Source of the DNA: Rheinheimera sp. 1928-s
GTDB lineage: Bacteria > Pseudomonadota > Gammaproteobacteria > Enterobacterales > Alteromonadaceae
NCBI RefSeq assembly: GCF_029269265.1
Contig: NZ_JARIXP010000002.1
Coordinates: forward strand, 483,469-547,468
Direction of reading: 5' to 3'
DNA length: 64,000 nt
Shown here: positions 30,305-41,534 of the stretch, in pieces
How positions within the stretch are numbered: the first letter of the stretch is position 1
Layout: each line of letters opens with the position of its first letter
The notes under the pieces: model-generated
Told to the model about the DNA's origin: nothing
The model's database searches: none
The model's input: only the letters and a program-made list of their open reading frames with translations
Translations under genes and position numbers: made by a program

Positions 30305-30709
30305 TTACGGCTGCCCAAATTCAGTAAGAAGTTTGTCGAGTATCGGCTGATTGGCATCAGGGAACTGATACTGGCTCAGCTCAGACAAAGGCACCCAGCG
30401 CACTGGCTGGCCTTCCAGACCTTTTGCTTCGCCTGCAAAGTCTTGCACCAGATGGATATCCAGCAATACTGTTTTTTCAGGGTAGGCATACTGCAGTTCA
30501 AACCAAGGGTTTGAAGCTGCAATATCCAGATCGACTTCTTCTTTCAGTTCACGCGCTAAAGCCTGGCTGGTGGTTTCACCGGCTTCCACTTTACCACCCG
30601 GAAACTCCCAGCGGCCGCCCTGATGCAGCTTATCCGGGCGCAGCGCTAACAACACCTGTTGATCCTTTAAAATCACACCAACAGCCACATGAACCACTTT
30701 GAGCGTCAT
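30305..30709 (-). CDS. mutT: 8-oxo-dGTP diphosphatase
   Basis: 134-residue Nudix hydrolase that clears 8-oxo-dGTP. Nudix box GGKVEAGETTSQALARELKE (GX5EX7REUXEEXGU pattern) is complete. Starts MTLKVVHVAVGVI; begins 3 bp after secA, the usual secA-mutT pair. Confidence 0.95.
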   Translation of the reverse strand: MTLKVVHVAVGVILKDQQVLLALRPDKLHQGGRWEFPGGKVEAGETTSQALARELKEEVDLDIAASNPWFELQYAYPEKTVLLDIHLVQDFAGEAKGLEGQPVRWVPLSELSQYQFPDANQPILDKLLTEFGQP

Positions 30710-30712
30710 GCC

Positions 30713-33424
30713 TTAAACCAACTTACCGTGACACTGCTTGTATTTTTTGCCAGAGCCACAAGGGCACGGATCGTTACGGCCTACTTTTTCCGCATCACGA
30801 AACACAGCAGAAGGGCTGGTTTGCGGCACTTCAGTCGCCACTTGTTCCATTTCCTCGTGCTGAAATTGCATATCAGTGCTTTCCGCTTTACGACGTTGAT
30901 CTTCTACAGCATCCACGTCTTCAGCAGCGCGAATTTGTACCCGTGATAATACACCAATAACGTCCAGCTTCAGGTTGTCCAGCATAGTAGAGAACAACTC
31001 AAAAGCTTCACGCTTGTATTCCTGCTTCGGGTTTTTCTGCGCGTAACCACGCAGGTTAATACCCTGACGCAGATGATCCATAGCTGCTAAATGTTCTTTC
31101 CAGTGCGTGTCTAAGCTTTGCAGCATCACTGATTTTTCAAACTGACGCAGTACTGCAGGACCAACCATATGCTCTTTCAGCTCGTAAGATTTATCCACGA
31201 CTTCGTGGATTTGCTCACGCAGCTTCTCTTCAAACAGTTTTTTATCGTCAGCTAACCATTTGGCAATAGGCATGTCGATGGAGAAATCAGCGCGGAAACG
31301 CGCTTCTAAGCCCGGAATATCCCACATCTCGTCCAGAGACTGAGGTGGAATGTATTGGTCCAGCACAGAGGCCACCACATCGTGACGAATCGCATTGATA
31401 GTTTCAGAGATATCAGCCGTATCCATCAGCTCGTTACGTTGCTCATACACCACTTTACGCTGGTCGTTTGCTACGTCATCAAATTCCAGTAATTGCTTAC
31501 GGATATCAAAGTTACGGGCTTCTACTTTACGTTGAGCGTTTTCGATAGCGCGACTGACCCACGGATGCTCAATAGCTTCGCCAGGTTCCATACCCAATTT
31601 ACGCATCATGCCAGCCATACGGTCTGAAGCAAAAATACGCATTAAGGCATCGTCCAACGACAGGTAAAAACGTGAAGAACCAGGATCGCCCTGACGACCT
31701 GAACGACCCCGTAACTGGTTGTCGATACGGCGCGATTCATGACGTTCAGTACCAATGATATGCAAACCACCAGACTCAATCACAGCGTCATGGCGTTTTT
31801 GCCACTCTTGTTTCACTTGTTCAATCTGCTCTGCACTGACCTCACCTAAAGCCGCCAGTTCAGCCTGTAAATTACCACCCAGCACTATATCTGTACCACG
31901 ACCCGCCATGTTAGTGGCGATAGTCACAGTGCCTGGTTGACCGGCCTGAGCAATAATTTGTGCTTCGTTGGCGTGGAACTTAGCGTTTAACACCTGATGC
32001 GGAATTTTTGCGTCGTGCAACAATTTCGACAGGTATTCAGAACTTTCAATAGACGCAGTACCCACCAGAATAGGGCGCTTCAGTGCACGGTTCTCTTCAA
32101 TGTCTTTGATAATAGCCTGATACTTTTCTTCTACGGTCAGATACACCAGATCAGGCATATCGTTACGCACCATAGGTCTGTTGGTTGGGACTACTATGGT
32201 TTCTAAGCCGTAAATAGACTGGAACTCAAAAGCTTCAGTGTCTGCAGTACCAGTCATACCCGCCAGTTTGTCGTACAAACGGAACAGGTTCTGGAAGGTA
32301 ATAGAAGCCAAAGTCTGGTTTTCGTGGTTAATACGAACCCCTTCTTTGGCTTCAATGGCCTGATGTAAACCTTCAGACCAGCGACGGCCTTCCATAGTAC
32401 GGCCTGTATGCTCATCAACAATAACGATTTCGTTATCCTTGATCACATAGTCCACGTCTTTCTTAAACAGGTTATGCGCGCGTAAAGCGGCATAGGTGTG
32501 ATGCAACAGAGTAATATTAGCGGCTGAGAATAAAGAGTCGCCCGGCTGAATTAAGCCCAGTTCCTGCAGAATTTCTTCCACACGAATTTGACCCAGTTCA
32601 GTCAGATAAATTTGTTTGGCTTTTTCGTCTATGGTGAAATGACCATCACCCATAGCGCCTTCTTCGTCTTCTTTTTCCTGCTTAACAAGCTGAGGAACCA
32701 CAGTGTTGATTACGCGGTACAACTCTGAGCTGTCTTCCGCCTGACCAGAAATAATCAGCGGAGTACGGGCTTCATCTATTAAGATAGAATCCACTTCATC
32801 GATAATGGCATAAGCTAAATGGCGCTGAACCCGCTCTACTGACGAAAAGGCCATATTGTCGCGCAGATAGTCAAAACCAAATTCGTTGTTGGTACCGTAA
32901 GTGATATCTGCATTGTAAGCGGCTTGTTTGTCCAGATGTCCCATGCCAGGCACGTTGACACCTACAGTTAAGTCTAAGAAATCAAATAAAGGCGCGTTGG
33001 TTTGTGCATCGCGACGAGCTAAGTAGTCGTTCACAGTAATAACGTGTACAGCCTGACCACCTAACGCATTTAAGTACGCTGGCAAAGTAGCAGTTAAGGT
33101 TTTACCTTCACCTGTACGCATTTCTGAGATTTTGCCCTGATGCAGCACTATGCCGCCAATCAGCTGCACATCGAAATGACGCATGTTGAATACACGCTTA
33201 CTGGCTTCGCGCACTGTGGCAAAAGCCTCTGGTAATAAATCATCCAGTGTGGCGCCATCTGCAACACGCTGTTTAAATTCAGCAGTTTTTAATTTGAGTT
33301 GTTCGTCGGTCAGGGCAACAAAAGAAGGTTCCAGGCTATTAATCAGATCAACCGTTTTTTTCAGCTTTTTTAAATAACGATCATTACGACTACCGATTAA
33401 TTTGGCGAAAAATTTTCCAAACAT
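30713..33424 (-). CDS. secA: Preprotein translocase ATPase
   Basis: Motor of the Sec translocon. 903 residues from ATG 33424 ([20 protein letters not shown]). Walker [47 protein letters not shown] and [20 protein letters not shown] are present. The C-terminal zinc/SecB tail [14 protein letters not shown] is intact. The open frame extends to 33487 but the family start is at 33424. No secM-like gene lies directly upstream. Confidence 0.97.
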   Translation of the reverse strand: MFGKFFAKLIGSRNDRYLKKLKKTVDLINSLEPSFVALTDEQLKLKTAEFKQRVADGATLDDLLPEAFATVREASKRVFNMRHFDVQLIGGIVLHQGKISEMRTGEGKTLTATLPAYLNALGGQAVHVITVNDYLARRDAQTNAPLFDFLDLTVGVNVPGMGHLDKQAAYNADITYGTNNEFGFDYLRDNMAFSSVERVQRHLAYAIIDEVDSILIDEARTPLIISGQAEDSSELYRVINTVVPQLVKQEKEDEEGAMGDGHFTIDEKAKQIYLTELGQIRVEEILQELGLIQPGDSLFSAANITLLHHTYAALRAHNLFKKDVDYVIKDNEIVIVDEHTGRTMEGRRWSEGLHQAIEAKEGVRINHENQTLASITFQNLFRLYDKLAGMTGTADTEAFEFQSIYGLETIVVPTNRPMVRNDMPDLVYLTVEEKYQAIIKDIEENRALKRPILVGTASIESSEYLSKLLHDAKIPHQVLNAKFHANEAQIIAQAGQPGTVTIATNMAGRGTDIVLGGNLQAELAALGEVSAEQIEQVKQEWQKRHDAVIESGGLHIIGTERHESRRIDNQLRGRSGRQGDPGSSRFYLSLDDALMRIFASDRMAGMMRKLGMEPGEAIEHPWVSRAIENAQRKVEARNFDIRKQLLEFDDVANDQRKVVYEQRNELMDTADISETINAIRHDVVASVLDQYIPPQSLDEMWDIPGLEARFRADFSIDMPIAKWLADDKKLFEEKLREQIHEVVDKSYELKEHMVGPAVLRQFEKSVMLQSLDTHWKEHLAAMDHLRQGINLRGYAQKNPKQEYKREAFELFSTMLDNLKLDVIGVLSRVQIRAAEDVDAVEDQRRKAESTDMQFQHEEMEQVATEVPQTSPSAVFRDAEKVGRNDPCPCGSGKKYKQCHGKLV

Positions 33425-33524
33425 TTTATAAATACCACTTCTTGGTTGAGACTCGCTCCGAGTCCGGCCTGAGCCATTATTACCCACATCTCTGAAACTC
33501 CGGCTTCAGGAAACTGGGTATGTA

Positions 33525-34439
33525 TTATTGAATACGGCGATTAACAAACATCATAGGGTCAATTTGCTGACCATTTTTCAGTACTTCGTAATGCACATGT
33601 GGGCCGGTTGAACGACCAGTGCTGCCCATAATGGCAACTTCCTGACCTTTGGTTACCATCTGCCCTACCTGAACAGTGGTCTCTTTGGCGTGGGCATAGC
33701 GGGTGCGGTACCCATCGCTATGCTCAATTTCTACCATTTTACCGTAACCAAAACGTTCGCCAGCCCAGGTGACTATACCACCTGCTGTAGCGAAAATAGA
33801 ATCACCTTCCCTGCCAGCAAAATCTACCCCACGGTGCACTGCGGGTTCTCCGCTAAATGGATCACTGCGCACACCAAAACTCGACGATAAATAACCACTT
33901 AATACAGGGCGGCCCGATAACTGAACGCTTTTTCCTATATGGTGATTCAAATCCAGAGATTCAAGCATCGCAAAACGGGTTTGTTCTGATTGCAGGTTTT
34001 GTTCTAACTCATTGAGCTGTAACAATACGGCGTTCAATTCAGCCAGACTGATTTCAGTAGAGGTTTGCGCAGGTCCACCCATGGCAGGATCCTGATGCAG
34101 GTTAAACTCTTCAGTCGATAAATTAGCGGCGTCAATTAACCGTTCACCGACCATATTCAGTCGGTTCACCTGAGCCTGCAGTGTTGCCACTTTGGACGTC
34201 AACGCAGCCAGCTGATTTTCAGCGCGACGGCGAATATCAGCAATCTCCTCAGTTTCAGCAGCACGGCTTAGCTGTGCTTTTTCAAGTTCAGCATTACCTT
34301 TCTGAAACAGATTCGCAAAAGCTGCTCCTGCACCAGACGCAATACAAAAAAGTAAGACGGCCGTGACTGTCAGTTGCGATGGCGTACTGCCAAAGCTGAA
34401 GTGGCGATGTCGGCCACGATAGAAAACTGTTACACTCAT
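33525..34439 (-). CDS. M23 (LytM-type) murein peptidase-like envelope protein
   Basis: 304 residues. One N-terminal membrane helix (VTAVLLFCIASGAGAAF), a coiled coil (about 50-105, and 135-165), and a C-terminal LytM domain with the zinc motifs HRGVDF and HVHYEVLK. Both His-x-x-x-Asp and HxH are kept, so it is probably catalytic. Located between secA and lpxC as in Shewanella-type genomes. Divergent from dciA (29 bp between starts). Confidence 0.9.
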   Translation of the reverse strand: MSVTVFYRGRHRHFSFGSTPSQLTVTAVLLFCIASGAGAAFANLFQKGNAELEKAQLSRAAETEEIADIRRRAENQLAALTSKVATLQAQVNRLNMVGERLIDAANLSTEEFNLHQDPAMGGPAQTSTEISLAELNAVLLQLNELEQNLQSEQTRFAMLESLDLNHHIGKSVQLSGRPVLSGYLSSSFGVRSDPFSGEPAVHRGVDFAGREGDSIFATAGGIVTWAGERFGYGKMVEIEHSDGYRTRYAHAKETTVQVGQMVTKGQEVAIMGSTGRSTGPHVHYEVLKNGQQIDPMMFVNRRIQ

Positions 34440-34468
34440 GCAACCTCAGTATAAATTCATAAGTTAAG

Positions 34469-34945
34469 ATGGCGCGCTATTCTCAGAAACCAGTGGATCT
34501 AAGTCAGTTGCTGCAACAAAGCTCTTTGTTGTCGACCATGCAGCATGCCGATCTGTTGCGCCAACTTAATACCGAATTAGCGCAGTTTCTGCAACTGGAT
34601 CCATCCGGTTTTTGCAAAATTAGTACCATAAAAGCGGGTCGCTTAGTAATTTTATGCCAATCGCCTGCCTGGGCAACCCGGCTGAAAATGCAAAGAGAGG
34701 CCATTCTAGACAATTTCCGCCAGAAAATCTTGCCGGATTTAGCAGGAATCGACATTGAAGTGTCGCCCAATACCCAGCTGCAGTATGTCAAAGCGGAAGA
34801 AATCAAAACTGAAGGACCTAAAATATCTGAACAAGCTGCGGTGTATTTACTGGCTTTAGCACAAAACAGTGAAGGTGAGTTAAAGCAGAAACTACAAAGG
34901 CTGGCAGAGCTGGCTCAAAAGCCTGGCTCTGCCCCCAAGACTTAG
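34469..34945 (+). CDS. dciA: DUF721-family protein, likely DciA helicase operator
   Basis: 158 residues. The N-terminal half is the DUF721 domain ([38 protein letters not shown]). DciA loads or activates the replicative helicase DnaB in bacteria lacking DnaC. The only plus-strand gene in this 22-kb stretch; it converges with lpxC and overlaps its stop by 4 bp. Confidence 0.88.
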   Translation: MARYSQKPVDLSQLLQQSSLLSTMQHADLLRQLNTELAQFLQLDPSGFCKISTIKAGRLVILCQSPAWATRLKMQREAILDNFRQKILPDLAGIDIEVSPNTQLQYVKAEEIKTEGPKISEQAAVYLLALAQNSEGELKQKLQRLAELAQKPGSAPKT

Positions 34946-35853
34946 GCCAGCTGTGGCGCTAAGTACGATATCGGCATTTGCGCTTCTTTGTCGAAGCTGA
35001 CAAATTCCCAGTTCGCCTGATCAGCAAGTACTGCAGACAATAACTGGTTGTTTAAAGCGTGGCCCGTTTTATAAGAACGAAACTCGCCCAGAATGCTGTA
35101 ACCGGCCATGTATAAATCACCGATTGCATCCAGAATTTTATGTTTAATAAATTCGTCTTCATAGCGCAGACCGTCCTGGTTTAATACCCGGAACTCGTCC
35201 AACACCACGGCGTTATCAAAACTGCCGCCTAACGCCAGATTATTGGCGCGTAAATATTCAATATCCTGCAGAAAACCAAAAGTACGGGCACGGCTGATGT
35301 CTTTAATAAAAGACGCAGCAGAGAAGTCGAGCTTCATGCGCTGTTTGGTTTCTGAAATCACAGGGTGATCAAAGTCGATGGCAAAATCCATACGGAAACC
35401 GTGATGTGGCACAAACTCAGCCCACTTATCACCGTCTTCAACCCGTACTTTTTGCTTAATACGAATAAACTTTTTGGCTTTTTTCTGCTCACTGACACCG
35501 GCTTCCAGTAACAGGTAAACAAAAGGGTTGGCACTGCCGTCCATAATAGGAATTTCAGCAGAGTCGACTTCGATAAACAAGTTATCGATGCCTAAGCCTG
35601 CCACTGCAGCCATTAAATGCTCAGTGGTGGACAGGCGTACGCCGTCGTCGTTGATCAAACAGGTACACATCACAGTGTCGCCCACTAATTCAGGGCTGAC
35701 TTTAAAATCAACGATCGGGTTCAGATCGACACGCCGGAAAACAATACCGGTATTATCAGGAGCAGGCCGGAGAGTAAGCGTAACCTTTTCTCCCTTGTGT
35801 AAACCCACCCCGATCGAGCTGATTGATTTTGCAATGGTACGTTGTTTAATCAT
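34942..35853 (-). CDS. lpxC: UDP-3-O-acyl-N-acetylglucosamine deacetylase
   Basis: Committed zinc-dependent step of lipid A synthesis. 303 residues. [21 protein letters not shown] start, zinc ligands in [18 protein letters not shown] and [19 protein letters not shown], and the C-terminal [12 protein letters not shown]. Last gene of the dcw block, 103 bp after ftsZ. Confidence 0.97.
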   Translation of the reverse strand: MIKQRTIAKSISSIGVGLHKGEKVTLTLRPAPDNTGIVFRRVDLNPIVDFKVSPELVGDTVMCTCLINDDGVRLSTTEHLMAAVAGLGIDNLFIEVDSAEIPIMDGSANPFVYLLLEAGVSEQKKAKKFIRIKQKVRVEDGDKWAEFVPHHGFRMDFAIDFDHPVISETKQRMKLDFSAASFIKDISRARTFGFLQDIEYLRANNLALGGSFDNAVVLDEFRVLNQDGLRYEDEFIKHKILDAIGDLYMAGYSILGEFRSYKTGHALNNQLLSAVLADQANWEFVSFDKEAQMPISYLAPQLA

Positions 35854-35942
35854 ATTTTTTCCTGTTCAAATATTGAACAAATCCAAAATGGCGGCGAAGC
35901 ATAACATAGCTGACCAGCTATGCCAACCTTTGGGCCTTTTGT

Positions 35943-35967
35943 AAGCTGACTGAAAATCAGTCAGCTT
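35943..35967 (-). other. Hairpin containing the ftsZ stop codon
   Basis: AAGCTGACTGA / TCAGTCAGCTT, an 11-bp perfect stem with a 3-base loop, formed by the last ftsZ codons and the bases just after. It has no U-tract, so it is not a plain terminator; it may stabilise ftsZ mRNA or attenuate reading into lpxC. Confidence 0.6.
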
Positions 35968-37144
35968 GTTTACGTAAAAACGCTGGAATATCGAAAATAT
36001 CGATGTTCGCTTGTTTCTCCGCTACTGGCTTACTTTGCACATTTGGTACTTCTAACGGAGCCTGTGACATATCACGGGCGGCGTTACCCTGATGATGAGC
36101 ATAGCTTGTACCAGCATTGCCATAAACGTGCGCTGAACGAACTGGTTCATGACGGTGATTTGGTACCAGGCTGATATCAGGCTTACGCTCTGCACCTATA
36201 CCTGTGGCAACCACAGTGACACGAAGTTCATCCGACATATCAGGATCAATCACAGCACCTACGACCACAGTCGCATTTTCTGAAGCAAAAGCTTTCACTG
36301 CATTACCTACAGTTTCAAACTCTTCAATGCTGATATCCAGGCCTGCCGTGATATTCACCAGAATACCCTTAGCACCTGATAAATCGATATCTTCCAGTAA
36401 CGGGCTGGAAATGGCTTGTTCAGCCGCTTCTTCAGCACGATCCGGACCTGAAGCACGGCCAGTACCCATCATCGCGGTACCCATTTCTGACATCACTGTA
36501 CGCACGTCGGCAAAGTCGACGTTGATCAGACCTGGACGAGTGATCAACTCTGCAATACCTTGTACCGCGCCTAACAATACGTTGTTTGCCGCTTTAAAGG
36601 CGTCCAGCAGGCTGGTGCCTTTACCTAAGACTTTTAATAACTTGTCGTTAGGGATAGTGATCAGTGAATCCACATGTTTTGCCAGCTCAGCAATACCTTC
36701 GTCCGCATAAGCTAAACGCTTTTTGCCTTCGAATGGGAATGGCTTAGTGACAACAGCCACAGTCAGAATACCCATCTCACGGGCAACTTCAGCCACTATT
36801 GGAGCAGCACCAGTACCAGTACCACCGCCCATACCGGCAGCGATAAAGATCATGTCCGCGCCTTGCAGCGTTTTCTTAATAGTTTCACGGTCTTCTTCTG
36901 CAGAACGACGGCCTACATCAGGGTTAGCACCAGCGCCTAAACCTTTAGTCACGCCAGCACCCAGTTGCAGAGTCATATGGGCAGAAGAGTTACGTAGCGC
37001 CTGCGCGTCGGTATTGGCAGCAATAAACTCAACACCTTCGATGTTGCTTGCAACCATATACTCAACAGCGTTACCGCCACCACCACCAACACCTATTACT
37101 TTAATGACAGCTTCTTCGCTGTGGTTTTCCATTAACTCAAACAT
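35957..37144 (-). CDS. ftsZ: Cell division GTPase FtsZ
   Basis: Tubulin homologue forming the Z-ring. 395 residues. GTP signature AGMGGGTGTGAAPIVAEVA, T7-loop NVDFADVRTVM, a spacer of about 60 residues rich in His/Asn, and the C-terminal peptide IDIFDIPAFLRKQAD that binds FtsA, ZipA and ZapD. Preceded by GGAGAGAG ribosome binding site. Confidence 0.98.
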   Translation of the reverse strand: MFELMENHSEEAVIKVIGVGGGGGNAVEYMVASNIEGVEFIAANTDAQALRNSSAHMTLQLGAGVTKGLGAGANPDVGRRSAEEDRETIKKTLQGADMIFIAAGMGGGTGTGAAPIVAEVAREMGILTVAVVTKPFPFEGKKRLAYADEGIAELAKHVDSLITIPNDKLLKVLGKGTSLLDAFKAANNVLLGAVQGIAELITRPGLINVDFADVRTVMSEMGTAMMGTGRASGPDRAEEAAEQAISSPLLEDIDLSGAKGILVNITAGLDISIEEFETVGNAVKAFASENATVVVGAVIDPDMSDELRVTVVATGIGAERKPDISLVPNHRHEPVRSAHVYGNAGTSYAHHQGNAARDMSQAPLEVPNVQSKPVAEKQANIDIFDIPAFLRKQAD

Positions 37145-37181
37145 AGCTCTCTCTCCGTTTTAGTACGCTTACTCAAAAAAG

Positions 37182-38417
37182 TTAAAATTCGCCTTTAAAC
37201 CAGCTGGTGAGTCGTTTCACCATGCCGCCGACTGACTCGCGGGCAGCGACAGCTTTTTTCTGCTGGGTCCGCATGTCTTTTCCATAAATCAATAAACCCA
37301 CTACGCTGGCGTAGGCCGGGTCCTGTACATATTCTCTTAAACCTGTAATGCCAATGGGGTAACCCAACCGCACCGGCATCTGGAACACATCTTCAGCAAA
37401 CTCAATGGCACCTTCCATTTTGGCGGTACCGCCCGTCAGTACTATGCCTGCAGCAATTTGCTCTTCCAGGCCACTGCTTCGAATTTCTTCCAGCACCAGT
37501 TCAAACAATTCCTGATAGCGAGGTTCTACTACTTCAGCCAGGGTATGACGTGACATGCTGCGGGCCGGGCGACCGCCCACGCTTGGCACTTCAATGTTTT
37601 CTTCTTTACCTACCATGCTGCGCAGTGCACAGGCGTATTGCACTTTGATATCTTCGGCGTGGCCTAAAGGCGTACGGAAGATTTTGGCAATATCGCTGGT
37701 GACCTGATTACCGGCCACAGGGATCACTGCGGTATGGCGTAAAGCGCCATTAGTAAAAACAGAAATGTCGATAGTGCCGCCGCCCATATCAACGACGCAG
37801 ACACCCAGCTCTTTTTCATCATCCGTCAGCACCGCATAGCTGGATGCCAATGAAGAAAAAATCAGCTGGTCGACATGCAGCTCGCAGCGCTCAGCACATT
37901 TTTCGATATTTTTTGCCATATCATTGGCACAAGTGATGATGTGAGCCTTGGCTTCCATCCGCACCCCTGACATGCCGATTGGGCTTTTAATGCCTTCCTG
38001 CATGTCGACTGAAAATTCCTGTGGCAGCACATGCAACATGCGACGCTCGGCCGAAATAGGCACTGACTTGGCGGCATGAATGACGTTGATCACATCTTCA
38101 GCTGTCACTTCAGCATCATTAATAGGCACCATGCCACTTTCGTTCTGGCAACGAATATGCTTACCGGTAATGCCTAAATACACAGAAGACACGCGGCAAT
38201 CGGCCATCAGTTCGGCTTCTTCCACGGCGCGGCGCACAGACTGCACCACCAGGTTCAGATCGTTGACACCACCTTTGTCCATACCACGGGCCACATGAGT
38301 ACCCACACCAACAATACTTAACTGATTGTCAGCGGTAATTTCGCCCACTAAGGCTTTAACCTGTGCTGTGCCTATATCTAAGCCAACGATAAGATCACGT
38401 TCTGTCGACTTTGTCAT
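37182..38417 (-). CDS. ftsA: Cell division protein FtsA
   Basis: Actin-like membrane tether of FtsZ. 411 residues from ATG 38417 (MTKSTERDLIVGLDIGTAQV). Phosphate-binding GLDIGTAQVKALVGE and VVDMGGGTIDISVF, and the C-terminal amphipathic helix GGMVKRLTSWFKGEF. The start lies 23 bp inside ftsQ. Confidence 0.97.
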   Translation of the reverse strand: MTKSTERDLIVGLDIGTAQVKALVGEITADNQLSIVGVGTHVARGMDKGGVNDLNLVVQSVRRAVEEAELMADCRVSSVYLGITGKHIRCQNESGMVPINDAEVTAEDVINVIHAAKSVPISAERRMLHVLPQEFSVDMQEGIKSPIGMSGVRMEAKAHIITCANDMAKNIEKCAERCELHVDQLIFSSLASSYAVLTDDEKELGVCVVDMGGGTIDISVFTNGALRHTAVIPVAGNQVTSDIAKIFRTPLGHAEDIKVQYACALRSMVGKEENIEVPSVGGRPARSMSRHTLAEVVEPRYQELFELVLEEIRSSGLEEQIAAGIVLTGGTAKMEGAIEFAEDVFQMPVRLGYPIGITGLREYVQDPAYASVVGLLIYGKDMRTQQKKAVAARESVGGMVKRLTSWFKGEF

Positions 38418-39171
38418 CTTGTTCTCTTTGTTCTGGCGCTTCGACCCAACGTACAGCGACGCCTGTGTCATAACGCAAATCAACTTCGGCAACTGCCTGA
38501 GTTTTATGTTTACTAATCACAGGGTACAAATCGATAAACCGCTGCACCCGCTTTGCCGTATCTTCACGGCCCAGAGTCAATTGAATGCCCTCTGCTAAAT
38601 TCAGTTGCCAGGCCTGACGGGCTGACACTGTGAGTCCTGTTGCCATATGCTGATGGACGGTCAGCATTTGATTCAATTGATTGAACATGGTCAGTGCATC
38701 CTGCTCGGCCCCGTCCGGACCTTGTAACTTTGGCAATGACTGTTTTAGTTCAGCCACAGGAGCGACAAAGAGTTGACCTTGTTGATTGAGTAAATATTGG
38801 TCATTCCATACCGCCACTGGCTTATGTTCAGTCACCACCACCACGAGCGTATCAGGCCATTGTTTGCGCACGGCTGCCTGAGCGACCCAGGGTTGTTGCT
38901 GCAGAAACAGCTGCACCTGATCCACGTTCAAATTAAAAAAGTTACCCAGATACTGTTGTTGCAGCTTTTGGTTTAACCCTGCTGCTTCAATCTGAGAAAA
39001 ATCGCCATAGACCTTCACTTGCTGGATAGGTGCACTTTGTTGATCCTGACTCCAGAGCCAGATCTGATACCCCATCCAACAAACAAACCAGACGGCAAAA
39101 CAGAAAAAGGCCACACCAGCCCAAAAGGCTTTGTTCACAGGTGTTGCTTCTGTCTTGCCGTTTTTAGTCAT
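38395..39171 (-). CDS. ftsQ: Cell division protein FtsQ
   Basis: 258 residues, bitopic. One membrane helix (FWAGVAFFCFAVWFVCWMGYQIWLW), POTRA domain starting IQQVKVYGDFSQIEAAG and beta domain with WPDTLVVVVTEHKPVAVWND. Joins the FtsB-FtsL complex. Overlaps ddl by 4 bp. Confidence 0.95.
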   Translation of the reverse strand: MTKNGKTEATPVNKAFWAGVAFFCFAVWFVCWMGYQIWLWSQDQQSAPIQQVKVYGDFSQIEAAGLNQKLQQQYLGNFFNLNVDQVQLFLQQQPWVAQAAVRKQWPDTLVVVVTEHKPVAVWNDQYLLNQQGQLFVAPVAELKQSLPKLQGPDGAEQDALTMFNQLNQMLTVHQHMATGLTVSARQAWQLNLAEGIQLTLGREDTAKRVQRFIDLYPVISKHKTQAVAEVDLRYDTGVAVRWVEAPEQREQDDKVDRT

Positions 39172-40082
39172 AAGGTCTGTTCTAAAATCTGCAGAACTAA
39201 CTGCTCAAAACTCAGACCCGCTGCCTTAGCCGCCATCGGCACCAATGACTTCTCTGTCATACCAGGCACAGTGTTCACTTCCAGCAGATAAAAATTACCC
39301 TGTTCGTCCAGCATTGCATCGACACGCCCCCAGCCCGATGCGCCCACAGCAGTAAAAGCTGCTGCAGCTGCTTGCTGTAAAAACGCGGTCTGGTCGGCTG
39401 TTAAAGGCGCAGGACAAAGGTATTCAGTACTGTTGGACTGATACTTGGCTTCATAGTCATAAAAAGAGCGGGGAGTACGCATTTCAACAATAGGCAAAGC
39501 CTTACCGTTTAATACAGTCACAGTAAATTCGCGGCCCTGGATCCACTGTTCAACCAGTACATCAGCATCGTATTTAGATGCCACAACCAATGCCTGTTCC
39601 AGCTCTTCGGCAGTGCTTGCTGCACTCATGCCAATACTGGAGCCCTCATTGGCTGGTTTCACCATCACTTTACCAGCTAATTGCTGCAAAATATCCTGAT
39701 AATTCAGTTGCTTTCCAGCTTCAGCCACTAAAAATTTTGCAGTAGGCAAACCTTGCGCCTGAAACAGCCACTTGCAACGGATTTTATCCATCGCCAAGGC
39801 AGAACCTAAGACGCGGCTACCTGTGTAAGGTAAGCCCATCAGCTGCAAAGCGCCCTGCATAGTACCGTCTTCACCACCACGGCCATGCAGTACGATAAAT
39901 ACGCGGTCAAAACCAGCTACAGTCAAAGCACTTAAAGGCTGCTCTTTAGGGTCAAAAGCATGGGCGTCGACACCTTGCTTTTGCAAAGCAGCCAGCACAG
40001 CGGCACCAGAACGCAACGAGACTTCGCGCTCTGCCGAGGTTCCACCCAACATCACAGCCACTTTGCCAAATTTGCTGCTCAT
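39168..40082 (-). CDS. ddl: D-alanine--D-alanine ligase
   Basis: ATP-grasp enzyme making D-Ala-D-Ala. 304 residues, DdlB type. GGTSAEREVSLRSG at the N-terminus, the ATP-grasp KPANEGSSIGMS, and LEVNTVPGMTEKSLVP near the C-terminus. Three bases separate it from murC. Confidence 0.97.
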   Translation of the reverse strand: MSSKFGKVAVMLGGTSAEREVSLRSGAAVLAALQKQGVDAHAFDPKEQPLSALTVAGFDRVFIVLHGRGGEDGTMQGALQLMGLPYTGSRVLGSALAMDKIRCKWLFQAQGLPTAKFLVAEAGKQLNYQDILQQLAGKVMVKPANEGSSIGMSAASTAEELEQALVVASKYDADVLVEQWIQGREFTVTVLNGKALPIVEMRTPRSFYDYEAKYQSNSTEYLCPAPLTADQTAFLQQAAAAAFTAVGASGWGRVDAMLDEQGNFYLLEVNTVPGMTEKSLVPMAAKAAGLSFEQLVLQILEQTL

Positions 40083-40085
40083 ACT

Positions 40086-41534
40086 TCAAGCTCCCTCGTT
40101 TGGTTTTAATACAGAAATTGCTAATTTAGTTGCCGCCAGTTGTTTGGCCAGCGCGCCTATATTGCCAGCGCCCTGAGTCAGCAGCACATCACCGTCCTGC
40201 AACACATCAGCTAAAGCTGCAGGCAAGTCGGCAGGCGTCGCCACATAAATAGGATCAAGCTGACCACGGGCACGAATAGAGCGGCATAAACTGCGGCTGT
40301 CAGCACCTGGAATAGCGGCTTCGCCTGCGGCATAGACTTCAAGCAATAACAATAAATCGACAGACGACAGCACTTTGGCGAAATCTTCGTATAAATCACG
40401 GGTTCTGGTGTAACGGTGTGGCTGATAAGCCATGACTATACGGCGCTCTGGCCAGGCGTTACGTGCTGCAGCCAACGTAGCTGCCACTTCGCTTGGATGG
40501 TGACCATAGTCATCGACCAGCAGCACTTTGCCACGGCCTGTATCAAACTCGCCGTACTGTTCAAAGCGACGGCCTATGCCTTCAAACTTTTTCAGTGCGG
40601 CTAAAATGGACTCCGTGGCTATGCCTTCATCTTTGGCTACAGCAAAAGCTGCGGTTGCGTTTAATGCATTGTGACGGCCGGCTAAATTCAGCTCAATCTG
40701 GCTGGCAGCGCCGTCTTTATCGGTAATGACAAAATGGCTTTGAGTACCGGTTTGGCTGAAGTCACTGATGACATAATCCGCATCTTCACTAAAGCCATAA
40801 GTAATGACAAAACGGCCAATTTGTGGGATCAGCTCACGCACGACGGCATCGTCGATACACATCACGGCCACACCATAAAATGGCAGGTTATGGCAAAACT
40901 CCAGGTAGGTGGCTTTCATTTTTTCAAAGTCACCCTGATAAGTTTCCATATGATCAGGTTCGATATTGGTGATCACCGACGCCATAGGCTGCAAATGCAG
41001 GAAAGAAGCGTCGCTTTCATCCGCTTCGGCAATTAAATAACGGCCAGCGCCTAAACGTGCATTGGTGCCTGCAGAATTCAGTAAACCACCAATGACAAAA
41101 GTAGGGTCAGTGCCGGCTTCGGCAAAAATAGAAGCTATTAAGCTGGTGGTCGTGGTTTTACCATGGGTACCGGCAATAGCAATACCATGGCGAAAACGCA
41201 TTAATTCAGCCAGCATTTCAGCACGACGCACTAGCGGAATACGGTGTTCTATCGCAGCAGCTACTTCCGGGTTATCGGTTTTTATCGCACTGGAGACGAC
41301 CACTACGCTGGCACCTTCGATGTTTTCGGCCTTATGACCAATCACAATACAAGCACCTAAGGACGCTAAGCGGTCAACCACAGGATTTGGCGCTATATCC
41401 GAACCCGACACTTTATAACCTTCATTGACTAATACTTCGGCAATACCACCCATACCAGCGCCGCCGATCCCCACGAAGTGGATCCGCTCTACTCTGCGCA
41501 TAGCATTTTTCTTTTGTTGTTTTGTATTGCTCAT
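40086..41534 (-). CDS. murC: UDP-N-acetylmuramate--L-alanine ligase
   Basis: 482 residues. [16 protein letters not shown] for nucleotide sugar, [16 protein letters not shown] for ATP, and [16 protein letters not shown]. Adds the first amino acid of the stem peptide. Overlaps murG by 4 bp. Confidence 0.97.
   Translation of the reverse strand: MSNTKQQKKNAMRRVERIHFVGIGGAGMGGIAEVLVNEGYKVSGSDIAPNPVVDRLASLGACIVIGHKAENIEGASVVVVSSAIKTDNPEVAAAIEHRIPLVRRAEMLAELMRFRHGIAIAGTHGKTTTTSLIASIFAEAGTDPTFVIGGLLNSAGTNARLGAGRYLIAEADESDASFLHLQPMASVITNIEPDHMETYQGDFEKMKATYLEFCHNLPFYGVAVMCIDDAVVRELIPQIGRFVITYGFSEDADYVISDFSQTGTQSHFVITDKDGAASQIELNLAGRHNALNATAAFAVAKDEGIATESILAALKKFEGIGRRFEQYGEFDTGRGKVLLVDDYGHHPSEVAATLAAARNAWPERRIVMAYQPHRYTRTRDLYEDFAKVLSSVDLLLLLEVYAAGEAAIPGADSRSLCRSIRARGQLDPIYVATPADLPAALADVLQDGDVLLTQGAGNIGALAKQLAATKLAISVLKPNEGA

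Noticed and set aside
33425-33487. 21-residue N-terminal extension of secA
   Set aside because: The family start MFGKFF is downstream; the extension has no similarity to SecA or SecM.
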